Shown here: piece after piece, positions 59,466 through 64,000 of the stretch
How positions within the stretch are numbered: the stretch's first letter is position 1
Layout: every line of letters begins with the position of its first letter
DNA from: an uncultured Coriobacteriales bacterium
GTDB lineage: Bacteria > Actinomycetota > Coriobacteriia > Coriobacteriales > UMGS124
DNA length: 64,000 nt
NCBI GenBank assembly: GCA_902464015.1
Contig: CABQHM010000008.1
Coordinates: 1 to 64,000, forward strand
Direction of reading: 5' to 3'
Translations under genes and position numbers: made by a program
Notes under the pieces: generated by a model
The model's database searches: none
The model's input: the letters and a program-made list of their open reading frames with translations, nothing else
Told to the model about the DNA's origin: nothing

Positions 59466-61958
59466 CTAGGCCTCGTTTTTGGGATAGCCTATGATGCGCA
59501 CACTCCAGCCGCGCTGGGGGTCGAGTGCGAGGTATGCCTCGAACTTCGAACCGTCTCGCTTGGAGGTCAGGCCTTTTACCAGTACCGTCTCGCCCTTGAG
59601 CAACTTGAGGATGTCGGCCTTGGGCAGCTTCTTGCCCAGATGCTCGCGGTTCAAGCGAAAGTCGCAGGTGCGTTCCCCGGGCGCGACGTCCTTCTTGTTG
59701 TGCTTGCACAGGTAAGGCACCTTGTCGTTGCCCACATCCACCACTTCGCCGCCGCACTTGGGGCACACGCCCACCTTCACCGATTGGTCATGTGCAATGC
59801 GGGGGCGATACCCTTGTGCGGGGTCGAGCTCGATGAGCCGGTCGACCGTCGAGCCGTCCTTGCGGGCCAGGCCCTTGACCTTCGCCGCCTTGCCCGCCAG
59901 CAGTTTTTTGGCGCTGACAGCCGAAATCTCAGCCCCCATGAAGGTTTTCGACAGCTTAAACGAGCAGGTACCGCATGATTTCCAGGCAGGTGCGCCGTCG
60001 GGACCCGTCGTGCGCTCGCGGCGCACGTTCTCGCAAAGATATGGCGAGCGGGGGTTGCCGTTGTCCAGCACGCGTCCTCCGCACTGGGGGCAGCGACCGA
60101 TAATCTCGCCTGTGGGCGCCGCCTCACGACGCGGCATCGCCATGCCAGCGGCAACAACCTCGTGGACAAGCTTTGTCACGCCTTGCATGAAGGCCTCTGA
60201 GTCGGCTCCCTCGCGCTCAACCGCGGCAAGGTCACGCTCCATCGAAGCCGTGAGGCGCACGTCTTTCAGACGAGGGTCCACCGCGTCGATGAGGGCCCGT
60301 CCTTCGGCCGTCGACATGAGCGTCGTGCGCTTGCGCTCCAGGTAACCGCGGTCGACAAGCGAGGCGATGATGCCGGCACGAGTGGCGGGAGTGCCGAGGC
60401 CGCCCGAGTGGGAGGCGGAGTCCTTGATTGCCGAGCGCAGGTCTTCCTCGTCGAGAAAACGCTCGGCATGCTCCATGGCGGCGAGAAGCGTTGCATCGGT
60501 GAAGCGCTTGGGCGGGGTGGACTTCACGGTCTTGAGGTCGCCGCCGAGTACCGGCAGCTCCATCCCGGGCACAAGGTTCTCAGGGATGCGAGAGGTGTCC
60601 TCGCCGCCCTCTTCTTCCTCGGTAGACGCTGTGCGGCGCAGCTTTTTCCAGCCAGCTTCGAGCTCAAGGGAAGAGGTTGCACGGTAGGCCTGGTCGTTGA
60701 CGACGACGTCGAGACCGGCCTTTTCCAGCACGCGGTCGGGCGCCACCGCGGCAAGCAGCGACTCGCAGATCATGCCCGCGATGAGGGCGTCGTCACCCTT
60801 GAGGCCTTGCATGCACAAGGAAGTCAGGCGGGTCGTGGGAAGAAGCGCGCCATGGCCCTCGACCTTCGAGTCGTCGATGACTTTCGACGCGTCGTGCGAC
60901 ATGCTGCCAAATGCTTTCGCCGTATCTGCGCCCACATGCTCGGGGGTGCTCACCAGGCGGATAAGCTGCTCGAGGCCCTCGCCGTCCTCGGTGTTCACAA
61001 AGCACGAGTCCGTGCGCGGATAGGTGATGAGGCCGCGCTCGTAAAGGCTTTGCAGGGCTCTATCGCATGCGTCAGGACTCATGCCGAAGCGCTCGCTGGC
61101 AAGCTTCTGAGCGCCGGTCGTGTTGAGCAGGGTGGGGGAGCCTTCCGCCGCCTTCTTCCTCTGAACACCAGCAACCGTCGCACGCGTCTTTTTGGCGGCA
61201 TTGAGTCGATCTTTCGCCTCCTTCTGCGAAGCGCAGGGCTCGCCGAGAACGACAAGGCCGTCTCCCAGATTGAGCGCCACGCGGTACGATTCTGCAGGCT
61301 CGAACGTCTCGATGGCGCGGTCGCGCGCCACCACGAGGGCCAGCGTGGGCGTGCGCACGCGTCCCACGCTTTGCGCCGACCTTAAAGTGCGCGAATAGAG
61401 GCGGCTGGCGTTCATGCCAACCAGCCAGTCAGATTTCGAGCGCAGGATTGCAGATTCCAGCAATCCCTGGTATTCGGCGTTAGGCTTAAGCTGGGCAAAT
61501 GCCTTTGCGAGAGCCGCATCTTCAAGCGAGGAGCACCAGAGCCTGTCCACCGGCAGCGTGCAGCCCAGTTCGCGCAGGACCAGGTCGGCGATGGCCTGAC
61601 CCTCTCGATCGGGGTCGCATGCGTGAATAACACGCCCATACAACCCGCTTTGCAGCAGCTCGGCCATGCAGCTGAATTGCTCAGCCGCTGCGCCGCCATC
61701 AGGCGATTTCCAGCGCCATCCGTCGCTACCCGGATCGATGGGCAGCTTTGCGCCCGAGCTGGACCACTCGGGATGGTCTTTGTACTCCTCGGGCAGAAGC
61801 AGCCGCATGAGATGCCCCTGAGCCCACACGACGTCGTAAGCCTCGCCCTCGATCCAGGTGCCGTGGTCTTTCTTGCATCCCAAATGGCGCGCCAGCACCT
61901 TGCCCACTGTGCGCTTCTCAGCGATGACGAGGGTCTTCTTACCAGGGGTTGCCTGCAT
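59466..61958 (-). CDS. topB: DNA topoisomerase III (type IA)
   Basis: 830 residues. The N-terminal toprim domain starts TLVIAEKRTVGKVLARHL with acidic DPDREGQAIADL near 113-124. SVGRVRTPTLALVVARDR is near 200, and the catalytic tyrosine in the GLITYPRTDS motif near 314. The C-terminal third has repeated zinc-ribbon-like segments (CPQCGG, CPKCGG). It decatenates DNA by single-strand passage. ATG 61958 follows AGGAG. topB is often carried on mobile elements, but no mobility gene is near. Confidence 0.94.
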   Translation of the reverse strand: MQATPGKKTLVIAEKRTVGKVLARHLGCKKDHGTWIEGEAYDVVWAQGHLMRLLLPEEYKDHPEWSSSGAKLPIDPGSDGWRWKSPDGGAAAEQFSCMAELLQSGLYGRVIHACDPDREGQAIADLVLRELGCTLPVDRLWCSSLEDAALAKAFAQLKPNAEYQGLLESAILRSKSDWLVGMNASRLYSRTLRSAQSVGRVRTPTLALVVARDRAIETFEPAESYRVALNLGDGLVVLGEPCASQKEAKDRLNAAKKTRATVAGVQRKKAAEGSPTLLNTTGAQKLASERFGMSPDACDRALQSLYERGLITYPRTDSCFVNTEDGEGLEQLIRLVSTPEHVGADTAKAFGSMSHDASKVIDDSKVEGHGALLPTTRLTSLCMQGLKGDDALIAGMICESLLAAVAPDRVLEKAGLDVVVNDQAYRATSSLELEAGWKKLRRTASTEEEEGGEDTSRIPENLVPGMELPVLGGDLKTVKSTPPKRFTDATLLAAMEHAERFLDEEDLRSAIKDSASHSGGLGTPATRAGIIASLVDRGYLERKRTTLMSTAEGRALIDAVDPRLKDVRLTASMERDLAAVEREGADSEAFMQGVTKLVHEVVAAGMAMPRREAAPTGEIIGRCPQCGGRVLDNGNPRSPYLCENVRRERTTGPDGAPAWKSCGTCSFKLSKTFMGAEISAVSAKKLLAGKAAKVKGLARKDGSTVDRLIELDPAQGYRPRIAHDQSVKVGVCPKCGGEVVDVGNDKVPYLCKHNKKDVAPGERTCDFRLNREHLGKKLPKADILKLLKGETVLVKGLTSKRDGSKFEAYLALDPQRGWSVRIIGYPKNEA

Positions 61959-61973
61959 GGGCGATGTTCTCCT

Positions 61974-62468
61974 CTACCTTTTAAAAAGCCGGGGGTCGTT
62001 GGACACGCTCTCGTTGCCCAGGGCGAATGTGAGCCAGGAGCGCAGCTCCTCGAGATATGCTCCGCCAAGGGATGACGCCTGCTGTGACACGGCGGTAGGA
62101 ACCTGAAAGACGCGGCGCCAAAAGGCCTGGTTGCGCACCATGACCAGTTCATACTTCCAAATCGCGTCATAGTCCTCGCGCGAGATGCCCAGGTGCCGCT
62201 CGTACCAGTCGGGAACGTTGCGGACGCCTTCGTCTTCTAAGAACTCACGGACGTCACCGCATCCCGCCATGGGATATTCGGGAATGTTGTAACCATCATG
62301 GCGCGCAATGCCCCAGATAAGCATGCGTCCGTCAGGATAACGCTCGATTGTGTCGCCCAGAATCTCTTCTACGAGACGCGCGAGCCTGCCGCATGTGACT
62401 CCAGCAGGCAGCTCGCCACCAGGCTGGGGGAGCAGCCGCAAAACACGCCTTGCAAGCACAACGTTCAT
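61974..62468 (-). CDS. Unknown protein upstream of topB
   Basis: 164 residues from ATG 62468, after AGGAGG. Soluble, mostly helical, with a WYERHLGISREDYDAIWKYE segment. No family recognised. It ends 15 bases before topB on the same strand, so it is cotranscribed with it. The longer frame to 62585 has no ribosome site. Confidence 0.65.
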   Translation of the reverse strand: MNVVLARRVLRLLPQPGGELPAGVTCGRLARLVEEILGDTIERYPDGRMLIWGIARHDGYNIPEYPMAGCGDVREFLEDEGVRNVPDWYERHLGISREDYDAIWKYELVMVRNQAFWRRVFQVPTAVSQQASSLGGAYLEELRSWLTFALGNESVSNDPRLFKR

Positions 62469-62610
62469 GCCGGCCTCCTCCTGCCCCAGTAGTGTTGTGC
62501 GTATACATGCGCATGGTAGCGTACCGCAGGTTGGGCTCGGGGAGAAGGAGAGGCAGGGGCGTGTCCGCAACCTCGAAGAATTCACGCAGGTAATGCAGTA
62601 AAAACATAAC

Positions 62611-62637
62611 GGGGCGCAGCATTGCTACCGACGCCCC
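62611..62637 (-). terminator. Possible terminator after the hybrid kinase
   Basis: Stem GGGGCG / CGCCCC (62611-62616 with 62632-62637) followed on the minus strand by GTTATGTTTTT. About 100 bases past the kinase stop. Confidence 0.55.
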
Positions 62638-62740
62638 GCCCGGGGCGGCGAGGCGGGCCATGCGTGCATCGGGGCGCTTGTTGTGCGGGGAATCGGCCAG
62701 CCGTGGTGGTTCCTGCACGCTTCGCGAAAGGCAGCCGCTA

Positions 62741-64000
62741 TCAGCGAAGCGCATCCTCCAGTACGCGCAGCAGATGCGGGATGTCCAGCGGCTTTGCGAT
62801 GTGGCCGTTCATGCCGGCGTTCAGCGCATTCTGGCGGTCCTCCTCAAAGGCGTTTGCCGTCATGGCAAAGATCGGGATGTTGGCCTTGCGCACGTCCCTC
62901 ATAGCACGAATCTGTCGCGTTGCCTCGTACCCGTCGATGTCGGGCATCTGGATGTCCATCAGAACCAGGTCGTACTGTCCGGCCGGCGCCTGCTCCATCA
63001 TCTGAACGGCGGTCTCGCCGTCTTCGGCGGTATCCACCACAAAGCCGGCGCCCTTGAGGATCTCCACTGCAATCTCACGGTTGAGCTCGTTGTCTTCCAC
63101 CAGCAGGATGTTCTTCCCCTTGAGATCGACGGGCTCTGGCTGGGGCAGCTCACCGGCAACCTCCCCATGGAACGGTTCGGCCAGAACGCGGCGCAGCTCG
63201 GAGGGGAAGAGCGGTTTTTCGCAGAAGGCAGTTACGCCGGCGGTGCGCGCTTCGTCTTCGATGTCGGCCCAGTCGTAGGCGGTCAGGATGATGATGGGGC
63301 AGTCGTCTCCAATCAGCTTGCGAATCCTGCGCACGACCTCGATGCCGTTCATGTCGGGAATCAGCCAGTCGATGATGAAGACGCTGAATCTATCGCCCTG
63401 CTCCACGGCGTACTTGGTTCGAATCACCGCCTCCTTGCCAGAAATCGTCCATTCCGGGCGCATTCCGATTTTAGAGAGCATGGTGCTGACGTTGAGGCAA
63501 GTGTCGGTGTCGTCGTCTGCCACCAGCGCGTGGAGCCCTTCCAGCTGCGGGAGCCTTTTCTGCTCAATCTTTTGCTCGTTGAGTGCAAAGCACAGGTTTA
63601 CGATGAACTCGCTGCCTTTGCCCGGCTCGCTTTGGATGGAGATGGTGCCGCCCATCAGGTCCACGATGCTCTTGGTGATGGACATACCGAGCCCTGTGCC
63701 CGGAATACGGCTGACAGTGGCGCTTTCCTCGCGGGCGAACTGCTCGAAGATGTGCGCCTGGAACTTCTCGCTCATGCCGATGCCGTTGTCCTTGACGCGG
63801 AACTCGTAGCAGGCATGACCCTTGGGCGCGCCGTTTTTCTGAGCTATGCGAATGCTGACCATGCCGCCTGCGGGAGTGAACTTGATGGCGTTGGACAGAA
63901 TGTTCAGCAGTATTTGGTTGAGTCGCAGCGGGTCGGTGACGATGTCCTCGTCCTCTATGTCCATGGTGTCGATGAAGAACGCCAGTCGCTTCGCCGTCAT
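62741..64000 (-). CDS. Hybrid sensor histidine kinase, C-terminal part
   Basis: The gene runs off the right edge of the window, so the sensor and dimerisation domains are missing. Visible: an ATP-binding domain (N box LNQILLNILSNAIKF, then DNGIGMS and PGTGLGMSITKS), then a first receiver (ADDDTDTCLNV, phospho-Asp in FIIDWLIPDMNG) and a second receiver (VEDNELNREIA, phospho-Asp in LMDIQMPDIDGYEAT). Two receivers in tandem suggest a multi-step phosphorelay. The window's first ATG in frame, at its edge, is probably not the true start. Confidence 0.92.
   Translation of the reverse strand: MTAKRLAFFIDTMDIEDEDIVTDPLRLNQILLNILSNAIKFTPAGGMVSIRIAQKNGAPKGHACYEFRVKDNGIGMSEKFQAHIFEQFAREESATVSRIPGTGLGMSITKSIVDLMGGTISIQSEPGKGSEFIVNLCFALNEQKIEQKRLPQLEGLHALVADDDTDTCLNVSTMLSKIGMRPEWTISGKEAVIRTKYAVEQGDRFSVFIIDWLIPDMNGIEVVRRIRKLIGDDCPIIILTAYDWADIEDEARTAGVTAFCEKPLFPSELRRVLAEPFHGEVAGELPQPEPVDLKGKNILLVEDNELNREIAVEILKGAGFVVDTAEDGETAVQMMEQAPAGQYDLVLMDIQMPDIDGYEATRQIRAMRDVRKANIPIFAMTANAFEEDRQNALNAGMNGHIAKPLDIPHLLRVLEDALR

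Noticed and set aside
59466..62468. topB and its partner as evidence of an integrative element
   Set aside because: No relaxase, integrase, coupling protein or attachment repeat is visible in the window.

Overview
The window is high-GC DNA from an anaerobic, host-associated actinobacterium, most likely class Coriobacteriia (Eggerthellales or a relative). The signs are strong GC bias at third positions, many long antisense open frames, a LuxR regulator with a multi-helix membrane domain beside a Tat-exported flavoprotein, a Tat-exported molybdopterin oxidoreductase with an FeS partner, and no respiratory-chain genes. This is inferred from gene content only; there is no rRNA gene, and I saw no tRNA gene.

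Layout. 0-5.6 kb: degenerate repeats, then amino-sugar catabolism (nagA, nagB), a LysR regulator and a sodium:solute symporter. 5.6-12.7 kb: a membrane protein, a GtrA-lipase fusion, an NhaC-type transporter behind a clear lysine riboswitch, an MMPL/RND exporter and a small zincin. 12.8-19.5 kb: a Tat-dependent peptide-type binding protein, then a UvrA2-like ABC protein leading a three-gene unit with two unknown proteins. 19.7-25.0 kb: a seven-gene leftward unit of mostly unknown proteins around a CbxX-type AAA+ ATPase, with a membrane protein, an OmpA-like lipoprotein, a coiled-coil protein and two possible YbjN-fold proteins. 25.3-34.9 kb: Tat 5'-nucleotidase, spermidine-synthase-like protein, Phd/PemK toxin-antitoxin pair, rhomboid protease, SNF symporter, DNA glycosylase, isochorismatase-GNAT fusion, and a YitT protein behind a leader that looks like an attenuator. 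35.1-43.5 kb: a frameshifted DUF6179-like gene, LuxR and flavoprotein pair, molybdoenzyme with FeS subunit, and a divergent Crp/Fnr regulator.

43.5-56.3 kb is an accessory, defence-rich island. It holds an Abi_2 (AbiD/AbiF-type) protein, two copies of a small structured RNA element with a compensatory base-pair change, two paralogous XRE regulators, a DUF1294 and zinc-ribbon pair, unknown small proteins, and a complete type I restriction-modification operon (hsdM, hsdS, hsdR) with a translationally coupled membrane protein. hsdS carries an in-frame amber codon followed by 18 further sensible codons.

56.5-64.0 kb: ferric-reductase-like membrane protein, asparaginase, a repeat-rich spacer, topoisomerase III with a small partner gene, and the C-terminal part of a hybrid histidine kinase that runs off the window.

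The best candidates for undescribed biology are the Abi/RNA-element pair at 43.5-46.7 kb and the AAA+/lipoprotein unit at 19.7-25.0 kb. Smaller points of interest are the YitT attenuator, the hsdS amber codon and several operator-like repeats.
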